The notes under the pieces are model-generated. The model saw only the letters and a list, made by a program, of their open reading frames with translations, did no database searches and had not been told where the DNA came from. DNA of 41,324 bases from Opitutia bacterium. GTDB taxonomy: Bacteria; Verrucomicrobiota; Verrucomicrobiia; Opitutales; Opitutaceae. Made by a program: the position numbers and the translations under genes. Shown here piece after piece: positions 1 through 7,546 of the stretch (position 1 is its first letter; each line of letters starts with the position of its first letter). The stretch lies in NCBI GenBank assembly GCA_947453695.1, contig CANGHW010000035.1, positions 1 through 41,324 on the forward strand. The letters are read 5' to 3'.

Positions 1-70
1 CGAGCGTGTTCCGCAGGTTTGCGAGCGTGTTCCGCAGGTTTGCGAGCGTGTTCCGCAGGTTTGCGAGCGC
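1..70. repeat. 21-bp direct tandem repeat, at least three copies
   Basis: Three identical 21-bp units occupy 1-21, 22-42 and 43-63, and a fourth begins (seven bases) before diverging at about 70. The array starts at the window edge, so the copy number is a minimum. Each unit contains GCAGG-TTTGCG, loosely like the GCAA-N4-TGC units found in pairs, also 21 bp apart, upstream of seven genes further on, but with one base less between the half-sites. An open frame through the array would encode a repeated FRRFASV heptapeptide; I see no support for it being a gene. It could be a regulatory array, a minisatellite, or the end of a repeat-containing gene outside the window. Confidence 0.85.
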
Positions 71-142
71 GGGCGGGCGTTTAGCCAGAAAACGCCGTTT
101 GCTTCCACCTCAATTCACACCCCAGCCCAAATCGTTCGGGCG

Positions 143-170
143 CTTCGGGTGTCTCCCGAAGATCCGGGAG
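143..170. repeat. Overlapping inverted repeats, REP-like
   Basis: CTTCGGG (143-149) pairs with CCCGAAG (155-161) around a 5-nt loop, and CTCCCG (153-158) can instead pair with CGGGAG (165-170). The two hairpins are mutually exclusive. There is no T-tract, so this is not a standard intrinsic terminator. The rest of 1-239 holds no convincing gene. It lies beyond the 3' end of the leftward envelope operon and may be a palindromic extragenic element or a weak termination signal. Confidence 0.4.
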
Positions 171-239
171 CCAACGGCGGTCCCCTCGATACTCAACCGT
201 TCGCGGTGAACTTCGCGGCGGGCGCGCGCCCCTCATCCC

Positions 240-437
240 TCAATGCAGATCTACCCCTTCGTAGATCATCGAGGTCACGGCGGTGACGAGGCCGACGCTG
301 AGGAAGGCGGCCGTGACGGGATTGAGGTGGAAGCCAAAACGGTTGACGAGTTCCCGGGCGAGCAGTTCGCCGACGATGACCGCGACGGCGAGGGCGAAGA
401 CGAACCACGAGCTTTTAAAGGAGCGGGTTGCTTTCAT
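240..437 (-). CDS. Small two-helix membrane protein, unknown function
   Basis: Predicted 65-residue protein starting MKATRSFKS. I use the internal ATG at 437 because the frame upstream of it is an Arg/Pro-rich stretch unlike a membrane protein start. Two hydrophobic segments are visible, about residues 11-25 (FVFALAVAVIVG) and 38-55 (TAAFLSVGLVTAVTS), with a polar loop between. It is the last gene of a leftward group containing a glycosyltransferase and a polysaccharide deacetylase, about 140 bp after the preceding gene, so co-transcription is possible but not shown. I recognise no family. Its coding status rests on the hydrophobic pattern and position. Confidence 0.5.
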   Translation of the reverse strand: MKATRSFKSSWFVFALAVAVIVGELLARELVNRFGFHLNPVTAAFLSVGLVTAVTSMIYEGVDLH

Positions 438-578
438 GGGAGGAGGGCGAGCCGGCCGGAATGGCCTTTTCGTTGGCCCCACTATCCGCTCATTGGGGGC
501 AGACCGCTCTGCATGGCTTGGCGATTCATGCGCAGCGATTGCCTCAGTGGCTGCGCCATTCTGCGGGGCCGACGAATC

Positions 579-1046
579 TCAGGGCGAAAGGCGGGCGCTG
601 ATGCCGACTTTCATCGCAAGGTTTTCCCCCAGCGGCGAAAAATTGGCCAGAGTCAGGTGATAGGTGCCGGCTTTGATCGGTGCTTCACGTTGATAGTGGC
701 GAATGCGCTCCGCACTAAAGGCGGTAATGATGTCGAGGCCGCCGGAGCGTGTAAGGGCGAGGCTTTCCTCGATGCGCATGAGATACGCGCTGAATTCACC
801 CTGATCTGTCGTGCTCACTTCCAATGAGAGCCGGCCATCGTGCGGAACGCGGATGCTGTAGGACTTCATCGTCTGACCGGGAAGTGATTCGACAACTGAC
901 TTGAGCACGACCGGCGCCTCGGCCTCGGCCTGGGCGATGGGCCGCCACAGGATCAGGCCCGTAGCGAGCAGCGCGACCAGGACCGTGCCACCGAATATGA
1001 TCGGTCGAGCTAGGCTTGGGTTGGAACTGGTCGGGGTCCGTGGCAC
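579..1046 (-). CDS. Membrane-anchored periplasmic protein, unknown function
   Basis: 155 residues. A short cytoplasmic N-terminus is followed by one hydrophobic segment at about 16-34 (IIFGGTVLVALLATGLILW), then a soluble domain presumably in the periplasm. The C-terminal part looks like a small beta-rich domain (a run ending YHLTLANFSPLGE), the style of proteins that bind or measure envelope components, but I cannot name a family. It begins 24 bp after the polysaccharide deacetylase in the same direction, so the two are likely co-transcribed in the envelope operon that starts with the glycosyltransferase. Confidence 0.6.
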   Translation of the reverse strand: MPRTPTSSNPSLARPIIFGGTVLVALLATGLILWRPIAQAEAEAPVVLKSVVESLPGQTMKSYSIRVPHDGRLSLEVSTTDQGEFSAYLMRIEESLALTRSGGLDIITAFSAERIRHYQREAPIKAGTYHLTLANFSPLGENLAMKVGISARLSP

Positions 1047-1070
1047 GGAGATGGCGCGAGTGAAGTCCGA

Positions 1071-1859
1071 TCAACGGGAGCGAAGGAGATTCCACCAGCC
1101 GCGTGCGCGGTAGCGGAGGAGTCGGCGCGGGGCGAACAACGCGTCGGGCGATGTCATGCAGTCGGCATCAACCCGATAAAGCAGGCTCGCATCCCAATTG
1201 CGGTTCAGCGCGCCGCCGATGCGAAAGACATAGCGGTAGTGCAGTAGCGCGGCTTCGAGTGACGAGTGCGAGAATCGGCCGTAGGGAAAGATGAAGCTTT
1301 GCACGGGTTCGCTAACAAACCGCGATTGAAGGAGAAACTGCGGGGTTTCGATTTCGAGCGAGATGTTGGCGTCGGCCTTATCGAGGCGGACGTGAGTCAT
1401 GCCGTGGGCCGCGATTCGGACGTGGCCGCTGGCGGTCATCTCGGCGATCTCGGGCCCCGTGCAGAATCCGCCGCGCTCGGGATAGAGAAAGGATTCGTCA
1501 TTCCCGACGGTGAGTCGGTCGGCCGCCGCAGCCCCGGTCTCCTCTCGCACGAAGGAAGCGGGCAAACCGAGTAGCGCCCGGAGCCCGTGTTTTTTCAGCA
1601 GCGGAAAAACCTTCGCGTAGAAATCAAAATAGCCGTCGTCGAAGGTCAGGCACACGTTCAGTCGGCCGGGTTCGAGCGGATCCCCCGGCAGTCCGTGGGG
1701 GTAGGTCCGCGCAATGTGCGCAAAATGGGCGTCGAGCATTTCCGGCGAGTTACCATAAAGCCCGGCCCGCGCCCGATGATACATGAGCACCAGCAGGCTC
1801 ACGCGGGGGGCCGTGGTGAATGGCGGAAGCGACAGATCGGAATCATGGCGACGCTGCAC
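1071..1859 (-). CDS. Polysaccharide deacetylase (NodB / carbohydrate esterase 4 type)
   Basis: 262 residues with the NodB homology fold. TFDDGYFDFY (about residues 71-80) carries the catalytic-base Asp and metal-binding Asp of motif 1. AAHGMTHVRL (about 149-158) carries the His-x3-His metal site of motif 2. FIFPYGRFS (about 190-198) matches the motif 3 region. Such enzymes remove N- or O-acetyl groups from polysaccharides or peptidoglycan using a divalent metal. No signal peptide is visible, so it may act on a lipid-linked or cytoplasmic precursor. Its start overlaps the end of the glycosyltransferase gene by 17 bp, which implies translational coupling and a shared role in making a surface glycan or LPS. 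The exact substrate cannot be told from the sequence. Confidence 0.85.
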   Translation of the reverse strand: MQRRHDSDLSLPPFTTAPRVSLLVLMYHRARAGLYGNSPEMLDAHFAHIARTYPHGLPGDPLEPGRLNVCLTFDDGYFDFYAKVFPLLKKHGLRALLGLPASFVREETGAAAADRLTVGNDESFLYPERGGFCTGPEIAEMTASGHVRIAAHGMTHVRLDKADANISLEIETPQFLLQSRFVSEPVQSFIFPYGRFSHSSLEAALLHYRYVFRIGGALNRNWDASLLYRVDADCMTSPDALFAPRRLLRYRARGWWNLLRSR

Positions 1860-2715
1860 GGTTAGCTTCGTGCAGCATGAGGTATTTCCAGAATACCACC
1901 TGAGATTTGTAGGCGCTGATGGTCAGACCTTCCGCGCCTTGGGTAAAACCGCGTTCAAGCACGTAGCTTTTGAAGAAAGCCCAGAGCGAGCGGGTGACTG
2001 CGGTCACGGGACCGGATTTTTTTCGGCCGACGTTTTGCTCGGCAAAGAGCCGGGCATAGGCGGACATCTTGCGGAGAAAGTCCCCGGTGTGGTGGTAGGA
2101 GTAGTGCCGGACCGGTGCGCGCAGCGGCGCGACTGTGAGGCCGGTGGTTTGCACGCGCTCGTGGACCTCACTGGAGCAGAAATTGGTCACGCTGCGGTTA
2201 AAGAGCCGCTCGTGCCGATCGGGAAACCAGCCGCAGGTGGTAATGTGTTTTCCGCGGAAGAAATTGTGGAACGGCAGGGTGTAGACCGTGTGAGCGTCGA
2301 GCGGACAGGCGCCGATCTCGGCGGCAAGTTCGGGGCTGACGACCTCGTCGCTGTCGATGGAGAGGATCCAGTCGTGGCGGGCGAGTTCGACGGCGCGGCG
2401 GTGGGCGCGGCCGAAGCCCGGGAAAGGGCCAACCAAGTGATGGACTTTCACGTTGGCAAACGTGGCAGCGATCGCACAGGTGGCGTCGGTCGAACCCGTG
2501 TCCAGGACGATTACCTCATCGCACCAATCGAGCGCAGCAAGCACGGTCGGGAGGAGGCGCGCGCTGTCCTTGGTCAGGATGGTGGCACTGAGGGGGGCGG
2601 ACGGTGCTGTGGGCCGGGGGTGCAGCCGATGGCCGTTGCCTGCACCCTTGGCGGGAGCGCGGGACGGTGGCGCCAGGATTTTTTCCTGGGACGTGAAAGC
2701 ATAGGCTGATGCCAT
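1843..2715 (-). CDS. Family 2 glycosyltransferase, WaaE/KdtX-like
   Basis: 290 residues. After a low-complexity N-terminus of about 40 residues comes a GT-A fold: SATILTKDSA (about 43-52), VIVLDTGSTDAT (about 68-79, nucleotide-sugar binding) and ILSIDSDEVV (about 116-125, the DxD-type metal site). Later parts (FFRGKHITTCGWFPDRHERLF and VHERV) resemble the LPS core beta-1,4-glucosyltransferase WaaE family. It is the first gene of a leftward envelope operon and overlaps the deacetylase downstream. A TATAGT hexamer lies 5 nt upstream of the ATG (2721-2726), so the transcript may be leaderless, which would support this start. The sugar and acceptor are unknown. Confidence 0.85.
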   Translation of the reverse strand: MASAYAFTSQEKILAPPSRAPAKGAGNGHRLHPRPTAPSAPLSATILTKDSARLLPTVLAALDWCDEVIVLDTGSTDATCAIAATFANVKVHHLVGPFPGFGRAHRRAVELARHDWILSIDSDEVVSPELAAEIGACPLDAHTVYTLPFHNFFRGKHITTCGWFPDRHERLFNRSVTNFCSSEVHERVQTTGLTVAPLRAPVRHYSYHHTGDFLRKMSAYARLFAEQNVGRKKSGPVTAVTRSLWAFFKSYVLERGFTQGAEGLTISAYKSQVVFWKYLMLHEANRAASP

Positions 2716-2720
2716 GGCAG

Positions 2721-2791
2721 ACTATAGCGGTGAATGCGGCGCGGTTCTGCCGGCTTGAATGGAAGCGGCTTGTAGGGTGGCACCCTACAAG
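2721..2791 (-). promoter_or_regulatory. Promoter candidate and 23-bp palindrome between divergent operons
   Basis: 2769-2791 is a perfect 11-bp inverted repeat around one central base (CTTGTAGGGTG, G, CACCCTACAAG), in the 99-bp gap between the glycosyltransferase (-) and the NarL-type regulator (+). A TATAGT -10-like hexamer (read leftward) sits at 2721-2726 just before the glycosyltransferase start; no good -35 accompanies it. The palindrome could be an operator controlling one or both operons or a dispersed palindromic element. There is no T-tract, and it does not follow the end of a gene, so termination is unlikely. Confidence 0.5.
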
Positions 2792-2814
2792 GTTGGGCGG
2801 CCGAAAAATTTGCC

Positions 2815-3561
2815 ATGGACCGAAGATTTTTTCACAAGCCCAGTCATGCTTTCTGCGCCCGCAGTGTTTCCCCGTCCGTGAAGTCCGCCCCTTCCGCCAG
2901 TCGGCCCGTGCGCCGGCGTATTTTTTTCGTCGATGACCATCCCCTGGTGCGGGAATGGCTCGCGAGCATGGTGGCGCTGGAAGCGGATCTGGAGGTATGT
3001 GGTCAGGCGGAGGATGCGGCGACCGCTTTGGCAATGGTCGCAGAGGTCCGCCCCGACCTCATGGTCGTGGATCTTTCGCTGCCCCGGGGATCGGGACTCG
3101 ATCTGCTGAAGGAGATGCGGACGAATTTTCCCGGGGTGCGGTTGATGGTGCTCTCGATGCACGATGAGGCGAGTGTGGCCGAGCGGGCCTTTCGCGCCGG
3201 TGCGCAGGGCTACGCCGTAAAACGCGAGTCGGGGCCGCGCATCATCGATGGTATTCGCACGGTCCTGGAGGGGAAATTCTACGCCAGTCCTTCGCTGACA
3301 GCGCAACTGGCAGGGCGGATGTTTGGCGGAGCGTCAGGCAGCAAGCACTCGCCGGAGGAGCTATTGAGCGACCGCGAGATGGAGGTCTTCCGCCTCCGCG
3401 GTCAGGGACTCAACACCAAGGAAATCGCCGACCGACTCGGGGTGAGCATCAAGACCGTCGGCACCTACGATGCGCGCGTGAAAGAGAAGCTGGGGATGGG
3501 CGATGGCACCGAGCTCATGCGCGAAGCTGTCCTTTGGCAGGATCGGCAACGCGGACTCTGA
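2815..3561 (+). CDS. NarL/FixJ-family response regulator
   Basis: 248 residues: a receiver domain (about 33-150) and a LuxR-type helix-turn-helix (about 182-240). The receiver has the acidic pair in FFVDDHPLV, the phospho-acceptor Asp in LMVVDLSLPRGSG, and the conserved Lys in GAQGYAVKRES. The DNA-binding domain reads LSDREMEVFRLRGQGLNTKEIADRLGVS in outline, typical of NarL/FixJ. The first 30 residues are not part of either domain, so a GTG at 2878 is an alternative start. The TonB receptor follows 11 bp later and the histidine kinase is last in the same run, so this is probably its output regulator, although NarL-type regulators more often pair with HisKA_3 kinases. Confidence 0.9.
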   Translation: MDRRFFHKPSHAFCARSVSPSVKSAPSASRPVRRRIFFVDDHPLVREWLASMVALEADLEVCGQAEDAATALAMVAEVRPDLMVVDLSLPRGSGLDLLKEMRTNFPGVRLMVLSMHDEASVAERAFRAGAQGYAVKRESGPRIIDGIRTVLEGKFYASPSLTAQLAGRMFGGASGSKHSPEELLSDREMEVFRLRGQGLNTKEIADRLGVSIKTVGTYDARVKEKLGMGDGTELMREAVLWQDRQRGL

Positions 3562-3572
3562 GACAAATTTCC

Positions 3573-5528
3573 ATGGTTCGTATCTATCCTCAGAGCCCAG
3601 CGGTCGGCCGGTTTTGCTTTGTTGCGACCGCGGTGTGGTCTTTGGCATGGGCCGCACCGCTGGGCGCACAGACCGCCGGTGCGCCCCTGCCATCACCAGG
3701 CGCGCTAAAAAAGATGAGCTTGGAGCAGCTCATGGATCTGGAGGTGACCTCGGTCTCGAAACGGCCGGAGAAACTCTCGCAGGCGGCCTCCGCGATTCAG
3801 GTCATCACCGGCGATGATGTGCGACGCGAGGGCGCCACCAGTCTGCCGGAGGCCCTGCGGCTCGCGACGAATCTTGAGGTGGCTCAGATCGATTCGCGCC
3901 AGTGGGCGATCACCGCCCGCGGCTTCAACAATGTGCTCGCGGACAAAATGCTCGTCCTGATCGACGGGCGCTCGGTCTACACGCCACTCTACGCCGGAGT
4001 CTACTGGGACGTGCAGGATACGATGTTGGAAGACCTGGATCGTATCGAAGTCATCAGTGGCCCCGGCGCGACGCAGTGGGGCGCCAACGCGGTCAATGGA
4101 GTCATCAACGTTACGACCAAGAGTGCCAAGGATACGCAGGGCGGGCTCCTCGTCACCGACGCCGGCAACCAGGTGCGCAACGCCACGGCGGCCCGTTTCG
4201 GGGCCAAGATCGCGCCCAACGTTTATTACCGCGTTTACGCGAAGTATTTTGATCGCGGCGACTCCCGGCGGGTGAGTGGGCGCAATGCCAATGATGCGTG
4301 GCACATGGGACAGGTGGGATTCCGCGTCGATGGAGACATGGCCGGAGGCGCGCCCTTCACCGTGCAAGGCGACGGCTACAACGGCATCTTCGGACTTTCC
4401 GGGCCGGACAATGTGAGGGTGAACGGGGCGAATGTGCTGGGCCGCTGGAGCCGGTCGACCGAAGGTATTGGAGAGGTGAAGGTGCAGGCCTATTTGGATC
4501 ACACGCACCGCCGCATCCCTGCGTCGTTCACCCAGGACCTCGACACGGTCGACCTCGATTTTCAGCAGCGTCGCTCGTTTGGGGCGAAACACGACTTGGT
4601 GTGGGGCGCGGGCTACCGGCTGGTGCAGGACGATGTCATCAATACGCCGGCAAACGCCTTTCTGCCGGCTCGCGTCGCGCGCCAATGGTTCAGTGCGTTT
4701 GTGCAGGATGAGATCGTGCTCAGTCCCGACCGGGTGCACCTCACGGTCGGCACCAAGCTGGAGCATCACGACTACACCGGCTTCGAATGGGAGCCGAGCA
4801 CCCGACTTGCCTGGACGCCGGACCGGCAGCAGACGATTTGGGGGGCGATATCGCGGGCCGTGCGCACGCCGTCACGCATCGATCGCGATCTCTTTTCCCC
4901 GGCGACGCCGCCGTATCGCATGGTGGGTGGCGAGAAGGTGGTGTCGGAAAAACTCATCGCTTATGAACTGGGATATCGCGCGCAAATCCGGCCGGAGGTT
5001 GGACTGTCGCTGGCGACGTTTTTTAACACCTACGACGATTTACGCAGCCTCGATCCGTTGACACCGCCGCTGGCTTTTCCGGTGGAGGCGAGCAGCGGCT
5101 TGCGGGGGCAATCGAGTGGGGCAGAGCTCTCAGCCGACTGGCGTGTGACTCCTAGGTGGCGACTGCGCGGAGGGTGGACCGAGCTGCGCGTGTGGAGTGG
5201 ACCGCAAGCCGGGGCGGGACCGGTGCGGGGCACGCGGGATAGCATCGCGCGCGACCCCAATCACCAGCTGAGTCTGCGCTCGCTGCTCGAGTTTTCTCCG
5301 GCTTGGGAGTTTGACGTAAGCCTGCGCTATGTCGCCCCCATCAACAGCCAGAATGTCCCGGGCTACACGGAAGGTGACGTGCGCCTCGGATGGCGGCCCG
5401 CTCCGGGCTGGGAGCTATCATTGCGGGGCAGGAACCTCCTCCATGCGCAACATGCCGAATTCTACACACCGGGAGCCCGCCGTGAACTGCCCCGCGCTTT
5501 CGACGGAAAAGCATCATGGCGTTTCTGA
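3573..5528 (+). CDS. TonB-dependent outer-membrane receptor
   Basis: 651 residues from the ATG at 3573; an upstream in-frame TTG at 3534 would overlap the preceding gene. A signal peptide ends near LGAQTAG (about residues 20-36). The plug domain (about 60-180) has the usual elements: AIQVITGDDVRREGATSLPEAL, a GFNN segment, LVLIDGRSVYTPLY and IEVISGPGATQWGANAVNGVIN. The rest is a beta-barrel ending in an aromatic residue (KASWRF). No TonB box is obvious to me; a conserved stretch after the signal (MSLEQLMDLEVTSVSKR) is typical of the subclass found beside YfiR-like proteins and sensor kinases. Its place in an operon with these suggests import or sensing of an external ligand; the ligand is unknown. 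Confidence 0.9.
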   Translation: MVRIYPQSPAVGRFCFVATAVWSLAWAAPLGAQTAGAPLPSPGALKKMSLEQLMDLEVTSVSKRPEKLSQAASAIQVITGDDVRREGATSLPEALRLATNLEVAQIDSRQWAITARGFNNVLADKMLVLIDGRSVYTPLYAGVYWDVQDTMLEDLDRIEVISGPGATQWGANAVNGVINVTTKSAKDTQGGLLVTDAGNQVRNATAARFGAKIAPNVYYRVYAKYFDRGDSRRVSGRNANDAWHMGQVGFRVDGDMAGGAPFTVQGDGYNGIFGLSGPDNVRVNGANVLGRWSRSTEGIGEVKVQAYLDHTHRRIPASFTQDLDTVDLDFQQRRSFGAKHDLVWGAGYRLVQDDVINTPANAFLPARVARQWFSAFVQDEIVLSPDRVHLTVGTKLEHHDYTGFEWEPSTRLAWTPDRQQTIWGAISRAVRTPSRIDRDLFSPATPPYRMVGGEKVVSEKLIAYELGYRAQIRPEVGLSLATFFNTYDDLRSLDPLTPPLAFPVEASSGLRGQSSGAELSADWRVTPRWRLRGGWTELRVWSGPQAGAGPVRGTRDSIARDPNHQLSLRSLLEFSPAWEFDVSLRYVAPINSQNVPGYTEGDVRLGWRPAPGWELSLRGRNLLHAQHAEFYTPGARRELPRAFDGKASWRF

Positions 5529-6106
5529 CCATGCGTGCTTCTCGCGAGGGTGGGTGGTGGAGGCGCAGCCGCGTCTTGTGGCGGTTTTGGTTTCTGCTCT
5601 GGCTGGCGACGCCGGCATGGCCGGCGGCCGAGCCCACGCCTGAATATCAGCTCAAGGCGGTCTTTCTTTTCAACTTCGCCCAGTTCGTCGAATGGCCAGA
5701 CCGCGCGTTCCCCGCGCCGGATGCGCCGCTGGTGATCGGCGTGCTGGGCGAGGATCCCTTCGGGTCCTATCTCGATAACCTTGTCACTGGTGAAAAGGTC
5801 GGCGCCCATCCACTGGTGGTTCGACGCTACCGGCGCGGCGAGGACCCGGTGGCCTGCCATATCCTGTTTGTGAGCGCTTCTGAGGCGGAATTGCTCGCGG
5901 CGACGATGCCACGCTTGAAAGTGCGGAGTATCCTTACTGTGAGTGACCTCGAGAAGTTTAATCGCGAGGGCGGCATGGTGCGTTTCGTGACGGAGGGCGG
6001 AAAAATCCGGCTTCGCATCAACGTCGAGGCCGCAAAAGCCTGCGAGTTGAAGATCAGTTCCAAGATTCTCCGGCCCGCGACGGTCGTGACCGAGGGAAAG
6101 GAGTGA
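5516..6106 (+). CDS. YfiR-family (DUF4154) periplasmic protein
   Basis: 196 residues. Signal peptide with a Trp-rich hydrophobic core (about 16-37, ending PAWPAAEP). The mature part has the family signature: YQLKAVFLFNFAQFVEWP (about 44-61), PLVIGVLGEDPFG (about 70-82), HILFVSASE and LTVSDLEKFNREGGMVRFVTEGGKIRLRIN in outline near the C-terminus. In Pseudomonas, YfiR is a periplasmic repressor that binds the CHASE8 domain of the cyclase YfiN. The next gene here has a CHASE8-like domain on a histidine kinase, so the same contact is a reasonable inference. The start overlaps the receptor gene by 13 bp; an ATG at 5531 is an alternative start. Confidence 0.9.
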   Translation: MAFLTMRASREGGWWRRSRVLWRFWFLLWLATPAWPAAEPTPEYQLKAVFLFNFAQFVEWPDRAFPAPDAPLVIGVLGEDPFGSYLDNLVTGEKVGAHPLVVRRYRRGEDPVACHILFVSASEAELLAATMPRLKVRSILTVSDLEKFNREGGMVRFVTEGGKIRLRINVEAAKACELKISSKILRPATVVTEGKE

Positions 6107-6109
6107 CGT

Positions 6110-7543
6110 ATGACGCCGTTTCGCGACCGGCCGATCCGGCGGAAGCTGATGACGATGATCCTCGTCACCAGCGGAGTCGTCCTCGCGCTGACGTGCGCGG
6201 CTTTCATCGGCTATGAGTTACTCACCTTCCGGGGCACCGCAGCGCGGCAACTCGAAACGCTCGGTGAGATCATAGCGGCCGAGAGCACGGGGGCGGTGGC
6301 ATTCGACAATCAACGCGACGCCACCGAAATCCTCAGCGCGCTCAAGGCCGAGCGACACATCGTCGCCGCCTGTCTCTACGACAGCACGGGCCGGATCTTC
6401 GCGCGCTATCCGGCGAATGCACCGGATCGGGACTTTCCCCCGCAGCCGCTCGCAGACGGCTATCGGTTTTCGGACGGCTTTCTGGTGGGATTCACCCCGG
6501 TTGTGCAGGTGGCGGGCAGTGATCGTTTCGGCACACTGCACCTGCGGTCTGACATGGCGGCGATGTGGGAGCGTCTCCGGCTTTACGGTTTGATTGCCGC
6601 ACTCGTGGTGGTTCTGGCCTCGGCGGTCGCATATGGGTTGTCGCAGACGTTTCAGCGGCAGATTTCGCAGCCGATTCTCGCGCTTGCCGACACGGCTCGC
6701 GCGATTTCCGACCGACGTGACTACGCGGTGCGGGCGCAAAAACACGGCGACGACGAACTAGGGGTTTTGACGGATGCATTTAACCATATGCTCACGCAGA
6801 TTCAGGAGCAGAACCGCCTGTTGGAGCAGCGGGTGCGCGAGCGCACGGCGGAACTCGAGGCGGCCAACGACGAGTTGGAGGCGTTTTGTTCCTCGGCAGC
6901 ACACGATCTACGCACACCGCTGCGCACGGTGACGGGATTTGCCGATGTGCTGCTGGATCCGCGGGCGAAGATGTCCGAGGCCGAGGCCGCGCGCTATCTG
7001 CGACTGATCCGTGATGGTTCCGGGCAGATGAGCCAATTGATCGACGACTTGCTGGCGTTTTCCCGACTGGGCCGCCAGGCGCTCGCCCGACAAGTGGTCG
7101 AGGTGGATGTGTTGTGTCGCGAGGTATTCGAAGAGCTGCAGGTGGAGCGCGGGCAACGAAAGGTGGAGTTGCGGCTGGGATCATTGCCGGCGGTGGTGGG
7201 GGACCCAGGTCTGTTGCGGGTGGTGTTTACCAATCTGCTCGCCAATGCCCTGAAATACACGCGCCCGCGTGAGATCGCGGTGATCGAGATTGGCGTGGAG
7301 ACCAAGCCGGAGCACCAGGCGGTCCCGGTTTATTTCGTGCGCGACAACGGTGTGGGGTTCGACATGCGCGACGCCGGGAAACTGTTTGGCGTCTTTCAGC
7401 GCCTGCATCACGCCCACGAGTTCGAAGGCACTGGCGTGGGCCTGGCGACGGTGCGGCGCATCGTAGACCGCCACGGCGGCCGGATCTGGGCCGAGGCGAG
7501 GCTGGGGGCCGGGGCGACGTTCTACTTCACGCTGGCCGCCTGA
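6110..7543 (+). CDS. CHASE8-HAMP sensor histidine kinase
   Basis: 477 residues. TM1 at about 13-38; a periplasmic region at about 40-155 whose pattern (IIAAESTGAVAFDNQRDA, then HIVAACLYDSTGRIFARYP) matches CHASE8; TM2 at about 158-182; HAMP at about 185-240; a coiled coil; then HisKA with SAAHDLRTPLR (phospho-acceptor His near 266) and an HATPase domain (NLLANALKYT, DNGVGFD, GTGVGLATVRRIVDRHGG). The kinase core is of the bacteriophytochrome/AtoS-like type. It starts 3 bp after the YfiR-like gene. By analogy with YfiBNR, the periplasmic YfiR homologue would gate this kinase according to envelope or receptor state, with the operon's NarL-type regulator as likely output. Confidence 0.88.
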   Translation: MTPFRDRPIRRKLMTMILVTSGVVLALTCAAFIGYELLTFRGTAARQLETLGEIIAAESTGAVAFDNQRDATEILSALKAERHIVAACLYDSTGRIFARYPANAPDRDFPPQPLADGYRFSDGFLVGFTPVVQVAGSDRFGTLHLRSDMAAMWERLRLYGLIAALVVVLASAVAYGLSQTFQRQISQPILALADTARAISDRRDYAVRAQKHGDDELGVLTDAFNHMLTQIQEQNRLLEQRVRERTAELEAANDELEAFCSSAAHDLRTPLRTVTGFADVLLDPRAKMSEAEAARYLRLIRDGSGQMSQLIDDLLAFSRLGRQALARQVVEVDVLCREVFEELQVERGQRKVELRLGSLPAVVGDPGLLRVVFTNLLANALKYTRPREIAVIEIGVETKPEHQAVPVYFVRDNGVGFDMRDAGKLFGVFQRLHHAHEFEGTGVGLATVRRIVDRHGGRIWAEARLGAGATFYFTLAA

Positions 7544-7546
7544 GAT

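Noticed and set aside
6..209. Open frame encoding a repeated FRRFASV heptapeptide
   Set aside because: It arises from a 21-bp tandem repeat read in frame and then runs into basic, low-complexity sequence; no start signal or family supports it.
220..231. GGGCGCGCGCCC palindrome as terminator of the envelope operon
   Set aside because: Only a 12-base self-complementary run with no loop and no T-tract in the direction of transcription.
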